A stretch of DNA of 64,000 nucleotides, from positions 62,001 to 126,000 of the forward strand of contig NC_068938.1 in NCBI RefSeq assembly GCF_016801865.2. The letters are read 5' to 3'. The notes under the pieces are model-generated. The model saw only the letters and a program-made list of their open reading frames with translations. It was not told the DNA's origin and did no database searches. The stretch is from Culex pipiens pallens. Lineage: Eukaryota > Arthropoda > Insecta > Diptera > Culicidae. This document shows positions 12,716-25,960 of the stretch, piece by piece (positions within the stretch are counted from its first letter, which is position 1; every line of letters begins with the position of its first letter). A program made the translations under genes and the position numbers.

Positions 12716-13480
12716 TTCCAAACATTGGATTGAGAATTTACCTGCGTGTCAGATAGGGAGCTGAATCATGCTGTTTCATATCCCTTGGTATGGCATTTCA
12801 AAACATCAGATATGGTGAACATTCCCATGTAAGTGATTTTGGCGTTATATTTTTTAAAAGAATAATAAAATTTTCGTGTTTGAAGCAATTACAAAACGTA
12901 ATTTCATCTCAATTTAAGTATTTGTATAGTCACAAAGTATACATTTTACAATAAATGTATATCACTATGCTTTGGCATACCTTGAATGTTCAAAAGCAGA
13001 GTGCCATCAATTGACATTATTTGTAGCTGTCATCAAGTTTGATGAAAATACCATTAGTGTTGAGTTGAAAATTGTATTTTCGTTTTATAATTCATGAAAA
13101 ATATATTTGGAGATTTTGGAAAGGCTTCGTCACAACACATAGAAAACGAATAAAAATTGGGAATCGTAAAATGCGTAAAGGCATTCACGTTGCGTTAGTA
13201 TTTCATTACGTTCTCTGGAATTACCACCGTTCTCAAGTGAAACCTCCATTTATGTGCAAGAATAATGCGTTTTTATATGGTGTTGACGATTCTGGACTTC
13301 CGAACATTTTATGCAATAAAATTAAAAAGTTTTCTGATTTTAATAGCATCAATATGAAGGATGGTTCATTTTTGAACTTTTCTACAAATATTTTATCTAG
13401 AAGATTAATAATTTTATTTAACAGTCATTTGTCGTATTTGTTTGTCCAACTGAACTTTTCCTAATTATTTCTTTCCACAG
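12716..13480. other. Upstream region and probable 5'UTR intron of Dlg5
   Basis: Nothing recognisable is coded here. The segment ends with a pyrimidine tract and CAG at 13480, which looks like the 3' splice site of an upstream non-coding exon of Dlg5. The first exon and promoter were not located. Confidence 0.5.
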
Positions 13481-13491
13481 ATCCACTTAAA

Positions 13492-16400
13492 ATGGCATCA
13501 AGCGAAAACAATAGCGATGAAGGGGGAAGTTATGATCATATGATTCAGGTTGACCAATTTAAATATCTCAAAGATAAGTATAGAGACGTGGTAGCACAGC
13601 TAAAGACAATTTCCAACGAAAAGCAAAGGTAAATAAACATAAAGCTCGAAACAAAATGTATGTTGTTTTGATAAAAGTTATCGAATTTTATTTCTGATTT
13701 TGGATTATTTGAGCGTTTTTTGCAGAATGCATTGCTGAATTGCAAAGAGACGAGTTGTTCCTTTTAGTTCCGCTTTATATTTTAAAATATCTAGACAGAT
13801 ACGTATTTCGTTTACTAGTCGAGAACAGTACATTTAAGAAGTCTGAGAGTAGTAGAGGAAATGCGTGTCTGTCAAGATATTTTGAAATATAAAGTCGAAC
13901 TAAAAGAATCAAATCGTCTCTTTGTATTCACAACATTATTGAAATTGGGATAGAATAATTTTGTATGCGGAATTATCAATGTTTACGGTTAAATTGTTTT
14001 GTTACAGTTTTGTTATGCATACAGACAAAATAGTTAGTTGCATAAACGTTAAAAACTATCCAGGTTTAAAAATAATACTAAAATTCACTTTCAAACTGCA
14101 TAAGCAGGACAATTACACTTTCCATAGCTATTAACCATTTCAAATCCAAAAGTATGGCATATGTTGAATGAATTATTTATCCACCTTTTTTATTTTTTAG
14201 ACTGGAACGTGATTTTCAATTGCTGAAAAAGGAATTAGAGAGTGGAAAGGGCGAATTTTTCAATACCTATCATGAATACAATATTTTAAAGCAGAAGTAT
14301 GATAACCTTCGTTTGCGTTACGATGAATTTGTTAACGATCCAACACACTGCATAAAGTTGTGTGAAGAGTTAAAAAAAGAGCGAAACAAATATAAAGAGC
14401 TGTTGAAAGCAACAGAACTAGAAGTAGAAACGGTTTTATCTGAAAGAGGAACAGTTCTTAAAGAAAACCAGAAACTTTACGATAAAAATGAAAGTTTAGA
14501 ACGCGAGCTTCAATCAGCTTTGCGTTGTCGGGATGAATCAATAAAAGAGTGCGTTTCATTACAAGAAAAAATAGAAACGATAAAAAGCAGAGATTTTCAC
14601 CAACTTGCTTCTGAAACAAGTTGGAACCGTGAACGTACTGAGAGTAAAGATAAATTTGACATGGTTTCGGAAAATTTAGACTCTGCCAACCGAGAAATTG
14701 AAAGGCTAAAGAAGGCACTAGATAAAGCGAAAGCTGAAATAACAAAATCGGTTCAAGAGACCGAAATCGCTAAAGGACGCAGAGATTGGGCAATATCTGA
14801 ACGTGAAAAAATAGTTCAAGAACGAGACAGTGTGCGCAACCTGTGTGATGAAATAAGAAAGGAAAGAGATACGGCAACATCTAAACTTTTAGCAGCTATT
14901 CGAGATAAAGATGAAGCGTTTAAGGAAATTGAGCAGCTCACAGAACGTTTAGAAGCTCAAAGTGTTTTGAAGGATAATATGAACAATAATGTAAACTCTG
15001 GCGATCTTTCTAATAACTCAGTAGAGAGCAGTTTTAGAAGTTCACATTATAGCGCTTTCAGTATGGAGTCAATATATGATATGGATGCTTTACAACAGTT
15101 TCGATTAGCCGTTGTTGAAATAGACACAACATTATTACAAAATAATGTTTCCGAATGGGGCCTGGAGATAAGTGACGATTTGGAAGATTACACGGAAAAT
15201 AACACGTCATCACATAATATTGGACCCTACGTGTTAACAGTGGAGCACGATTCAATGTTTGCTGGCCAGCTGGTACCAAATGATATAATCTGTCAAATAA
15301 ATAACATTGATTGCACAACATTTTCTAAACGAAAGATTTACAAAGCAATCAAAAGTAGTCTTCCAATATGCACATTAACCATTCGGCGACCAGAGAAACG
15401 GCTATTACCTGTGCAAATAAGTTTTCTTAATGGGAACAAAAATCATGGATTGCACTTGGAAATGGGAATTTACATTTCAAAAATTGATAACGGATCCTTA
15501 GGTGCGAAGGATGGAAGATTGAAACATGGAGACCGAATAATTTCTATAAATGGGAAACCTACAACTCATGTAAAAAATTTAAGTGAAACAAACACTATAA
15601 TCAACGATATGAGAAACAACTGTCTAAGTCTTGTCTTAGTAAAAGATCTACTTGACTTCAGTCATGGCTTGCGATATCTAGATTCTAGAGTAAAGCATTT
15701 ACACAGCACGAATAGTTGTACACAAACTGACAATATTTTAAGCAACTTTGATGCTGTTCAGCGAGATAACATCAACCGATTGAGTCTGGATCTCGACAGC
15801 AATACACATTTTCTTCCATCAGCAATGCCGTTCAGTATAACAACCTCAAGCACGCCAAACTCAATCGTTGCAAGTACTCCATCGTCATCAAAATCAACAA
15901 ACTCCAAGTTTACTGGAATATTTCAAAAAATTAAGCAAAGCATTAGCAACCACAAAGACTGCCAGGAAAATGATGCGATCGCAGCACTTGATTCAGTACT
16001 CGACAGTGATGATCAAGAATTACCTAGCGTATCTGTGTATTCTAAAACACGCGATAAAAAATCAAAAAGAAAAACAAAAGATACCCAAGAAGTACCACGA
16101 GGGACATGGCCACGAGTGACGATGACAGTGCATACTGGAGATAGCCATGTTGGAACAATTGTTCATCGTCCTAAAAAAGAACGCCCAAAATTAAGTATCC
16201 CGGTTGATAATAGTGAAAGCACAAGCTATTTTAAAAGTCCTTCTCCAATTGATACCAAAACAGCCTCCTTGCAAGCTGGAACAATCAGTCAAGGTATGAA
16301 CATGCCGGCATTCACGACCAACAACAAACGAAATTCAAACCCAGTAGTGCAGAAAGATGTTAATCGTGTTTTACAATCTACAAAACATAATTATGAGTAC

Positions 16401-19400
16401 AGTGTTCCCAAATCAAATTTGTTTTCTACGATGGATAATAAAGGTTCGCAATCGAGAACTTCTACGTTCGATACTCGCGCTAATAGCAATTTAGTTAATT
16501 TAAACCGTCACAGCTTGAATTTGTCTTCGCTCAACAGACAACAACTTCAGCCGCAGCTTACACAACAGCAAAATTCTATAGACTTTTTATCATTGAAAAG
16601 CAACAATTCAATTGATTCCTGCAAAAGCCCGGTGGGGTATTTTCCAGCAAAAGCATCAAATAAAGATCGTAGTGACAGCTATGTACCATCCAAAATAAAA
16701 CATCAATCAAAATATTGCAGTGATAATGAAAGCATTGATATTGACAACGCATCAATAACGATTATGAACAATATGAATACACTGCCCCATTCCCACACGA
16801 GAAAGCAGTCGATCGGTAATGCAAGTAATTCATCATCAACAAACCGAGCGACTGTAACCTCTGGCACTGGAACTTTGAGCTATCCATTGAGTTTTACATC
16901 TTCTGCGTTTCCTGGAATTTCAATGATCCAACAGAGCTCTGGTACGATGAGGCCATCGAGTAACATTTTACCTTCAGGAGAGTTTCTGAGTGTCCAGCAG
17001 GCTGCACATCATTCACATGGATCATCTATTGATTACTCGTTCAATCGATACAGTCAGATTCAGTCTTCTAAAGAGGAGGTTCCATCCGGTTTCATAGGGC
17101 ACAGCTATGAGGGAGGTACTTTTCCTCGTAATAAAGTTCATCAAGGGTATCGTATACCATCTAATCAAAGTGTTACGAGCCGAGGAAGTGGAATAAAAAT
17201 CAGCAATGGTTCGATTGATTACTGTAGCTCTGAAAGAGCGTCCCCAATCCCAACTTTTCGAGTACAAGTGTTGGAACCTGGAATGGTATCGGCGACAAAC
17301 AAACGAAATTCATTGCAAGACTATAACATGCGAACCAAACCAAATATCGGCGAGCTCCGATACGTTCATATTGACAAAAGTGAATCAGCAATGTCTCTTG
17401 GCATTAAAATATTTTGCAGAGGAAATGGTGGTGGAGTTTTCGTTTCTAATGTTGGTGAAAATAGTCTTGCAAGTAAAGTCGGCCTACACATTGGTGACCA
17501 ACTGCTTGAAGTTTGTGGAATCAATTTAAGGAAGGCAACCTACGAGCTGGCAGCGCACGTGTTACGGCAATGTGGAAACTCGATTACAATGCTCGTATTG
17601 TACAATCCAGAAGTTTACAATAATCTAACTACCAGTGAGGACAATATAGGCCATTCGAATTCTCCAACACCGCAAAATTCTCCACGAGCAATGGGAAGGT
17701 CAATCATTTCAGCCGTCAATACAACAACTGTGAATGCAATTTCGACTATTGTTCCAAGTGTGCTTTCCAGTAACGATGGCCAACAATCTCAACTAGCAAA
17801 CACTTCCCAGGGTGTTCATTATAAAGAACAACCCCGACTTATCATCATGGAGACAAGAAAAAGCTCTAATCTGGGGATCAGTTTGGTCGGAGGAAACGCT
17901 CATGGAATATTTGTACATGGAGTTCAAAAAGATTCGTTAGCTGACAATGCAGGCCTAAGAATAGGAGATCAAATCTTAGAATTTAATGGTGCAGATCTGA
18001 CAAGATCGACCGCTGAACACGCTGCATTAGAGATAGCGAAACCTGCTGACAATGTTGCTGTATTGGTTTTGTACAACATTCAAAGTATTTGTGCAGTGTG
18101 TTTTTTTCATTGATCAAATCATTAATAGTTTCATATTTATTGTAGAATTCAATCAAATCAAAGATAAACCAGGTGATGCATTATACATACGAGTTGGATT
18201 TGACAGAAATTGTGATCTTGGAGATTCGGAATTATCATTCAACAAGGAGGAGGTACTGTATGTGGACAATACAATGTTTGGCGGTGTTCCGGGAAGGTGG
18301 CGTGCTTGGAAACTGGACGAATACGGGCATAAATTGCAGTGTGGAATAATTCCCAATAAGCTCAAGTATTAACGCAATAAGGCAGGTTTAATGAAACGTA
18401 CTCGCTAGTGAAATTTTATTTTAATTTCAGAGTCGAAGAAGAATTGAGAATGCTGGGTGATTTACAAGATGTTGAGACTACAGCACGTAGGGGATCCACA
18501 TCTGCCAGGCGGTCATTTTTCAAGAGAATAAAACCTCAACGCAGCTCGTCTCGTGATTCAAAAGAGCTGGCTAGCTTCAGCAATACGCATCTCAGCTTGT
18601 ACATTGACGCGGTTTCTTTGAACGATGTTGGACTATGCAGCTACCAGCGAGTTGAAAGATTGGAATGTTAGTAAATTTCAAGTAACAAATGTAATACATT
18701 CTCTAATCGTTACCTACATTGTAGATAAGTTTCGGCCCGTATTGGTGCTTGGACCTTTATCGGAATGTGTTATCGAAAAGTTGTGTATCGATTTCCCGGA
18801 ACAATTTCATCGCTGTCAGCCAAGTCAAATGCGATGTACGAAAGAAGACATGGAAAATGGCGTTCAAAATAATGCAATTGCAGATTACAGACGACGTGGT
18901 AGCTTATTTGAATACACAACTATTCAGTCAATCCTTGACAATAAGGTGAGAAGTGATAACATAATTATGGGTCATTCCAGGTCAACTGAGTACACTTTTG
19001 GACTCGACCTTCACCAATTTGGACCAAACTTGGAGGGAACGTTTATCTATCAATAGTTAACAGAAATCCCAAGTTTGGTGCTGATTGGACCATCCCTCTA
19101 TTTTTGGCACCGCCCTCTTTTTTGGCGATTTTCTAAAAAACTTTTTTTTCTTTTAATCATAACTTTGCAACTATTTGAGCAAAAGACTTTCTACAGATTG
19201 CATTTTATAGAAAATTGTCCAAGGAATTCGATAAAAATAAAATTTTAACCCTTAAATGCCCACTAATATTATATTTTATCAATTTAAGTATAAAAATTCA
19301 GTTTTGACCAATTGCTTATATTTTTATTTGTTTTATTTTATCATCATCGTGTTCCCCGGACAATTTTACATAATAATCAATGTAGACTCCAAACTAAAAT

Positions 19401-21168
19401 GAACTATTGACGAGATACAGCGATTTTACTGAAAAAAGTTTGATTTTGCGCAGCAATCGGAAGTTCATGGTGTACTTTTCAACAAAAAGGAATGAATCTC
19501 GCATTATTCGGTTTTTATATGTGAGAAACTTATTTCGGATTTGAATTCATAGGACAGAGTGCAGTGCAAAATCAAACTTTTTTCAGTAAAATCGCTGTAT
19601 CTCGCCAATAGTTCATTTTAGTTTGATGTCTATATTAATCATTATGTAAAATTGTCCGGGGAACACGATGGCGATAAAATAAAAAAAATAAAAATATAAT
19701 CAATTGGTCAAAACTGAATTTTTATACTTAAAACGTTAAAATATAATGTTAGTGGGCATTTAAGGGTTAAAATTGTATTTTTATCGAATTCCTTGGACAA
19801 TTTTCTATAAAATGCAACCTGTAGAAAGTCTTTTGCTCAAATAGTTGCAAAGTTATGATTAAAAGAAAAAAAAGTTTTTTAGAAAATCGCCAAAAAAGAG
19901 GGCGGTGCCAAAAATAGAGGGATGGTCCAATCAGCACCAAACTTGGGATTTCTGTTAACTATTGATAGATAAACGTTCCCTCCAAGTTTGGTCCAAATTG
20001 GTGAAGGTCGAGTCCAAAAGTGTACTCAGTTGACCTGGAATGACCCTTATATATTTCATTGTACCTCAAACGTATCAGCACGCGGATTCCATATTTTAAA
20101 ATCAAGCTCAAATTTGGTGGGGCTGTTGGTATCATCAAACAGGCAAGAATCTCAATTTCGCAATTGTGAAAGGCCTTACAAAGTTTTAGCTCTGTGCTCT
20201 CTTGTACTAAGCTTGCTGGTTTTCCTATCTAGTTAGCATAAGGGAACACAGAGGTAGCATAATGGTGGTTTCAATTTTGTACTTTTTTGCGAAAAATAAC
20301 AAAATTTGTGCTAGAACCTGGCCATTGATCTTGAAAATAATTTAAAAAAAACTATTTCTACTGGTAGAATTTTACTTAAAAAATCCATATATTTGGGATT
20401 CAGGCTCAGTTAGCCCACCGGATCAAGCCGCTGAATTTAGCAAAAAGTCAATTTTAACACATTCTAGTATGCATCTCTGTATGTACAGTAAAAAAATTAA
20501 AATGTTAATGGTGTAATTTTGGAAGGTTGAATATTATCACTTTTGTCAATTTACACTGAAAAAGTGACATTACACCAGAAAAGTGGTGAAGATACACATT
20601 TTTACAGGTAAAATTACACATTTTGTCTGACATAAAAGATGTAGCTCTTCCCAGATGTAAAATTATAATAGATTTTTTACTGTCTGGTTGAAAAGGATAT
20701 TTAAGCTGAATAAAATTGCCTTTATTTGTTTATTATTTTAAAGCAAAAGTCATGTTTCTATTTGTTTCTTTCAGCAACATCACTGCATATTGGACGTTTG
20801 TATATCAGCGGTTGAAAGGCTTCAACGTAATCAAATATACCCAATTGTTTTGTTACTTCGTTTCAAGTCTTCCAAGCAAATCAAAGAGATAAAAGACTCA
20901 CGTTATTCCTCTGATAAAATCTCAGCTAAAGCGGCAAAAGAAATGTATGAGCATGCATTGAAATTGGAATCAGACTACCGACAATTCATATCAGGTGCTT
21001 ATAAATTTTCTTTTATACATGCATCATAACAAAACCATAATTTTAATTGTTTTTTTTTCAGTTGTTATTTCCGGAGTAAATATTGCTCACATGTGTACTC
21101 AAATAAAGGCTGCCGTTGATAGTGAGCAGAAAAAAATACTGTGGGTTCCGGTGTCAACAAATCTCTAA
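13492..21168 (+). CDS. Dlg5: Discs large homolog 5 (Dlg5), MAGUK scaffold, 7 coding exons
   Basis: Joining 13492-13628, 14201-18084, 18146-18365, 18431-18666, 18725-18945, 20775-20994 and 21062-21168 gives 5025 nt, 1674 residues, all with GT-AG introns. Order: coiled coil (about 20-300); PDZ1 and PDZ2 in tandem (about 345-445 and 447-530); a long Ser/Asn-rich linker; PDZ3 (about 1098-1180); PDZ4 (about 1259-1340); SH3 (about 1350-1412); guanylate kinase-like domain (about 1495-1672). The GK segment reads VLGPLSE where a real kinase has its ATP loop, so it is a binding module, as in other MAGUKs. Four PDZ plus SH3-GK after a coiled coil is diagnostic of Dlg5, a membrane-associated scaffold for cell polarity, junctions and vesicle trafficking. 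The length is close to that of fly and human proteins. The ATG lies 11 nt into exon 13481-13628, so earlier non-coding exons are likely. Exon 2 (3.9 kb) carries 77 percent of the CDS. Confidence 0.96.
13738..13927. mobile_element. MITE in Dlg5 intron 1
   Basis: AATTGCAAAGAGACGA at 13738 and its inverted form at 13912-13927 bound a 190-bp element. The arms match inward for about 60 bp with mismatches, including TTTTAGTTC. It lies wholly in the intron and encodes nothing. Confidence 0.75.
18969..20046. mobile_element. 1.08-kb foldback palindrome in Dlg5 intron 5
   Basis: Starting with GGGTCATTCCAGGTC at 18969, about 480 bp recur inverted up to 20046, around a spacer of about 110 bp near 19455-19565. 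Identity between arms is very high. Both sides are flanked by TTAT, a possible 4-bp target duplication. No protein is encoded. It begins only 23 bp after the 5' splice site of exon 5, so the pre-mRNA could form a long hairpin at the donor. Confidence 0.88.
20485..20683. mobile_element. Short MITE in Dlg5 intron 5
   Basis: ACAGTAAAAAA at 20485 recurs inverted at 20673-20683. The interior holds repeated GTGTAATTTT-type motifs in both orientations. This is a second insertion in the same 1.8-kb intron. It is short and AT-rich, so confidence is moderate. Confidence 0.55.
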
Positions 21169-21354
21169 AAGATGGTTTCTACGAACGTTGGCAAACGGAG
21201 ACTTTTATTTAATACAGTGGCAATCAAGTTATGAACTTATAAGTTGGTGTAGTTTATTAATGATTTATTCATATTCTGTGGTTTAGTTGAAAATATATAT
21301 ATATACATGCATATTGCGATTAAGATGAGTATTACTTACAATAGTTTATTCGCC

Positions 21355-21750
21355 GGGACCCGTGGTGTAGGGGTAAGTGTGATTGCCTCTCACCCAATCG
21401 GCCTGGGTTCGATCCCAAACGGTCCCGGTGGCATTTTTCGAGACGAGATTTGTCTGATCACGCCTTCCGTCGGACGGGGAAGTAAATGTTGACCCCGGTC
21501 TAACCTAGAGGTTAGGTAATCAGCTCCATCCAGGTGTAGGAGTTGTCTCCCTGGGTTCTGTCTCGGTGGAGTCATTGGTAGGCAGTTGGACTAACAATCC
21601 AAAGGTCGTCAGTTCGAAAACCGGGGTGGATGGAAGCTAAGGTGTAAAAAGAGGTTTGCAATTGCGTCAAAAATCAAGCCTTCGGACACCTAGTTTCGAG
21701 TAGGAATCTCGCAATTGAGAACGCCAAGGCAATGCTGGAGAGCGAATAAT
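21355..21750 (+). mobile_element. Twin-tRNA SINE, most intact copy
   Basis: The first tRNA-like unit (21355-21426) still has paired acceptor ends, GGGACC and GGTCCC, and box B GGGTTCGATCC. A linker with CCTTCCGTCGGACGGGGAAG follows, then a second tRNA-like unit at about 21567-21630 (TTGGACTAACAATCCAAAGG, GTCAGTTCGAA). The tail includes CACCTAGTTTCGAGTAGG and GAGAACGCCAAGG. The two-unit layout matches the Twin SINE design described in Culex. It lies 186 bp after the Dlg5 stop codon. Confidence 0.82.
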
Positions 21751-22678
21751 TAGATTTTTTTAGTTTATTTGGCGAAACTCTAATTAAACAACTTTAAACG
21801 TTTAAAGTTGATGTCAATTAACGCATCAGTTTTGTCAAGGTATGATAGATTTGGGCTCCCTGAACGCGCTCCAATCGACAGTTTAGAATTCTAGTAAATT
21901 CCCTGCCAATGAATAACATTGTAAATTTCAGTATTAATTTTAACCCGGGCATGGTCTTCGGGTCTATAGGACCCAGTAGCACTATAAAAGTAATTGTAAC
22001 TTTTGACCAAAAACACCTAGAGATCTGAAATTTTGTGACTTTGTGTATCTTACTAAGACACACATTCTGGCCAAAAATGAACTTCCGGTGGCCACCGGAA
22101 GTGCGCACCAAAAAAAAACTGACACCAATGGTATTCCGGGTCTATAGGACCCAGAAATGTTTTCAGCTGCCAAAATTCGAGATTGTAACCGATTTTGGAT
22201 GTCTTGACCGCAAATGAAAGGCTAGGATGTCTACTTTCTGAACCCAACCGGCAGAACCGGTTTTGGACACCGTGGCCACCGGGAACCTGCTACAACCGAA
22301 AAAAGTTCTTTTTGAGGCCCCTACTTTGAGGACCTGTATCTCCGAAACGATTGCACATAGCAGGTTGCTTCCGGTTGCATTCGACAGATAATAACCTGAA
22401 TTTTAAGCCCCAGAAAAAATAATTGGTCCATAGTGGCCACCGGTTCCGGTAACCCGGAACTTCCGGACAACTTGATTTTTGCAGTTTTTGACATAAAACC
22501 GTCACACAGACCAGTATTTTGAAACGGATTATTTTCCAAATCATTGCAGAAGGATACTACATACTACCCCTGACTGTTTGGTATCGGTTCTGGCCAACTC
22601 TGGCCAATCCGGAACCGGTTCCAGGGTACCACTAAAACGGTTCCAATAATTGTCACGCTAGAAACCCGTCATGTTGCA

Positions 22679-24430
22679 TATAAAACTTCATGAAATTGCA
22701 TGTTATGACCATCTGAGGTCATGCCGATGTCCTCTGACCCATCCTGGTCACTCCGGAACCGGTTACCGGTGGCCACTGGGGGACACTATCGGAATATGCA
22801 ATGAACCCTATCATCCGACGTATCAAACTTCATGAAATTGAAAGTTATGACCATCTGAGGTCATGCCGATGTCCTCTGACCCATCCTGGTCACTCCGGAA
22901 CCAGTTACCGGTGGCCACTGGGGGACATTATCGGAATATGCAATGAACCCTATCATCCGACATATCAAACTTCATGAAATTGAAAGTTATGACCATCTGA
23001 GGTCATGCCGATGTCCTCTGACCCATCCTGGTCACTCCGGAACCGGTTACCGGTGGCCACTGAGGGACACTATCGGAATATGCAATGAACCCTATCATCC
23101 GACGTATCAAACTTCATGAAATTGAAGTTATAACCATCTGAGGTCATGCCGATGTCCCCTGACCCAACCTGGTTACTCCGGAACCGGTTACCGGTGGCCA
23201 CTGAGGGACACTATCGGAATATGCAATGAACCCTATCATCCGACGTATCAAATTTCCAGAAATTGAAAGTTATGACCATCTGAGGTCATGCCGATGTCCT
23301 CTGACCCATCCTGGTCAATCCGGAACCGGATACCGGTGGCCACTGGGGGACCATATCGGAATATGCAATGAACCCTATCATCCGACGTATCAAACTTCAT
23401 GAAATTGAAAGTTATGACCATCTGAGGTCATGCCGATGTCTTCTGACCCATCCTGGTCACTCCGGAACTGGATACCGGTGGCCACTGGGGGACACTATCG
23501 GAATATGCATAAACCCTATCATCCGACGTATCAAACGTCATGAAATTGAAAGTTATGACCATCTGAGGTCATGCCGATGTCCCATGACACTACCTGGTTA
23601 CTCCGGAACCGGTTACCGGTGGCCACTGAGGGACACTATCGAAATATGCAATGAACCCTATCATCCGACGTATCAAACTTCATGAAATTGCAAGTTATGA
23701 CCATCTGAGGTCATGCCGATGTCTTATTACCTAACCTGATCACTCCGGAACCGGTCGCCGGTGGCCACTTGGGGGCACTATCGAAATATGCAATGAACCC
23801 TGTCATCCGACGTATCAAACTTCATGAAATTGAACATTATTACCATCTGAGGTCATGCTAACGTCCTTTGAACTTATCTGGTCACTCCAGAATCGGTTAC
23901 CGTTGGCCACTTGGTGACACTCTCTGAGTATGTAGTAAACCCTATCATCCGACGTATCAAACTTCATGAAATTGAAAGTTATGACCATCTGAGGTCATGC
24001 TAACGTTCTTTGAACTTATCTGGTCACTTCGGAGTCGGTTTCCAATGGCCACTTGGGGAAACTTGTGGAATATGCTAGAAACCCTATCATCCGAAATATC
24101 AAACTTCATAGAATTGAAAAATTATTTCTATCCAAGGTTATGCCGACCTAAACTAACCTTACCTGATCAATCTGGAACCGGTTACCTATGGCCACTGAGG
24201 GCCACTCCGGGACCGGTTACCAGTGGCTTTTGGGGAACATTATCGTAATATGCAATGACGGCATATCGAACAACATGAAATTGAACAATATTATATCTAA
24301 GGTAATTACGCTAACATCCCCTAACTCTATCTGGCTTTTGGAATCGGTTACCGGTGGCAACTGGTGTACACTTGTGGAATATGCGGAATAGAAACCCTAT
24401 CGTCCCACATATCAAACTTCATGAGGCCGT
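22679..24430 (+). repeat. 142-bp direct repeats, left arm (about 11 units)
   Basis: The marker ATGAACCCTATCATCCGACG recurs, with changes, near 22801, 22942, 23085, 23225, 23367, 23509, 23651 and onward to about 24395, at 139-144 bp spacing. Units near the outer end are almost identical. Those past about 23800 are diverged or truncated. Confidence 0.9.
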
Positions 24431-24549
24431 CTTTCTCTCAAACCGAGTGTTGCCGAGATTTGGGTGCAGAAACTCTTTCATCTAACCTTTGATTTTGATA
24501 TTTTAGAAATTATAGACACGCAAAAATCGGTATTTTCTCGGATAGCTAA

Positions 24550-24837
24550 GCTGCACTATTGGCGTTAAAATCCTCTAAATGCGAATCCAAACATGTTTGG
24601 AACTTGCTACTCGGCATGTTGTTTTGGGTACCAGGATACTGCGGTATTGAAGGCATTGAAATGGCTGATGAACTTGCCAGACTAGGCCTATCAAACATAT
24701 TCGTGGATCCCGAGCCGTTCCTTGGAATCTCAAAACGTGCCGTGAAGCAAGAAATTACTAATTCGTCGCTTGTGTGCTATCTATCTCCTATCTTTTTACA
24801 GCAGACGTGTTACAAGATAACACAAGTGACGAATTGA
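24550..24837 (+). pseudogene. RNase H fragment of a non-LTR retrotransposon
   Basis: The frame 24559-24837 has WVPGYCGIEGIEMADELAR, which corresponds to the C-terminal RNase H segment of LINE polymerases (the family pattern is WVPGHxGIxGNExADxLA). The usual His is Tyr and the Asn before the Glu is Ile, so catalytic positions look lost. The match runs on through EPFLGISKRAVK and then fades. No reverse transcriptase is near; it is a captured piece at the centre of the foldback element. Confidence 0.8.
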
Positions 24838-24889
24838 GGACAATCGCAGTGGCCATCGTAAACCGATTCCGAAGTGACCAGATAAGTTC

Positions 24890-25960
24890 AAAGGACGTTA
24901 GCATGACCTCAGATGGTAATAATGTTCAATTTCATGAAGTTTGATACGTCGGATGATAGGGTTTATTACATAATCAGAGAGTGTCACCAAGTGGCCACAG
25001 GTAACCGGTTCCGGAGTGATCAGGTTGGGTCAGAGGACATCGTCTTGATCCCAGATGATCATAACTTTCAATTTCATGAAGTTTGACACGTCGGATGATA
25101 GGGTTCATTGCATATTCCGATAGTGTCCCCAAGTGGCCACCGGTAACCAGTTCCATCGAAAACCGGTTCCGGGCCAGGTTAGGTCAGAAGACATCGGCAG
25201 GATCTCAGATGGTCATAACTTTCAATTTCATGAAGTTTGATACGTCGGATGATAGGGTTCATTGCATATTCCGATAGTGTCCCCCAGTGGCCACCGGTAA
25301 CCGGTTCCGGAGTGACCAGGATGGATCAGAGGACATCGGCATGACCTCAGATGGTCATAACTTTCAATTTCTGGAAATTTGATACGTCGGATGATAGGGT
25401 TCATTGGATATTCCGATAGTGTCCCCCAGTGGCCTCCGGTAACCGATTCCGGAGTGACCAGGTTGGGTCAGGGGACATCGGCATGACATCAGATGGTCAT
25501 AACTTTCAATTTCATGAAGTTTGATACGTCGGATGATAGGGTTCATTGCTTATTCCGATAGTGTCCCCCAGTGGCCACCGGTAACCGGTTCCGGAGTGAC
25601 CAGGATGGGTCAGAGGACATCGGCATGGCCTCAAATGGTCATAACTTTCAATTTCATGAAGTTTGATACGTCGGATGATAGGGTTCATTGCATATTCCGA
25701 TAGTGTCCCCCAGTGGCCACCGGTAACCGGTTCCGGAGTGACCAGGATGGGTCAGAGGACATCGGCATGGCCTCAGATGGTCATAACTTTCAATTTCATG
25801 AAGTTTGATACGTCGGATGATAGGGTTCATTGCATATTCCGATAGTGTCCCCCAGTGGCCACCGGTAACCGGTTCCGGAGTGACCAGGATGGGTCAGAGG
25901 ACATCGGCATGACCTCAGATGGTCATAACATGCAATTTCATGAAGTTTTATATGCAACAT
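24890..25960 (-). repeat. 142-bp direct repeats, right arm (about 7 units)
   Basis: These are the same units as in the left arm, inverted. The marker CGTCGGATGATAGGGTTCAT recurs near 25089, 25242, 25385, 25525, 25667 and 25809. Adjacent units at about 25521-25845 translate to identical peptides, showing recent homogenisation by unequal exchange or gene conversion. Confidence 0.9.

Noticed and set aside
13072..13464. 130-codon frame just upstream of Dlg5
   Set aside because: It runs into the splice acceptor at 13480, has no domain, and lies in what looks like a 5'UTR intron.
15868..16119. Frames overlapping Dlg5 exon 2 in other phases
   Set aside because: Shadows of the long Dlg5 frame.
21355..21426. 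Functional tRNA gene
   Set aside because: Acceptor and T arms pair, but the anticodon loop is 9 nt and it continues into a SINE body with a second tRNA-like unit.
23368..25845. Repeated 60-105-codon frames in the 142-bp repeats
   Set aside because: They read through tandem repeats, with no domain and no start context.
22679..25960. CRISPR array
   Set aside because: The repeats are direct tandem 142-bp units without unique spacers, in a eukaryotic foldback element.
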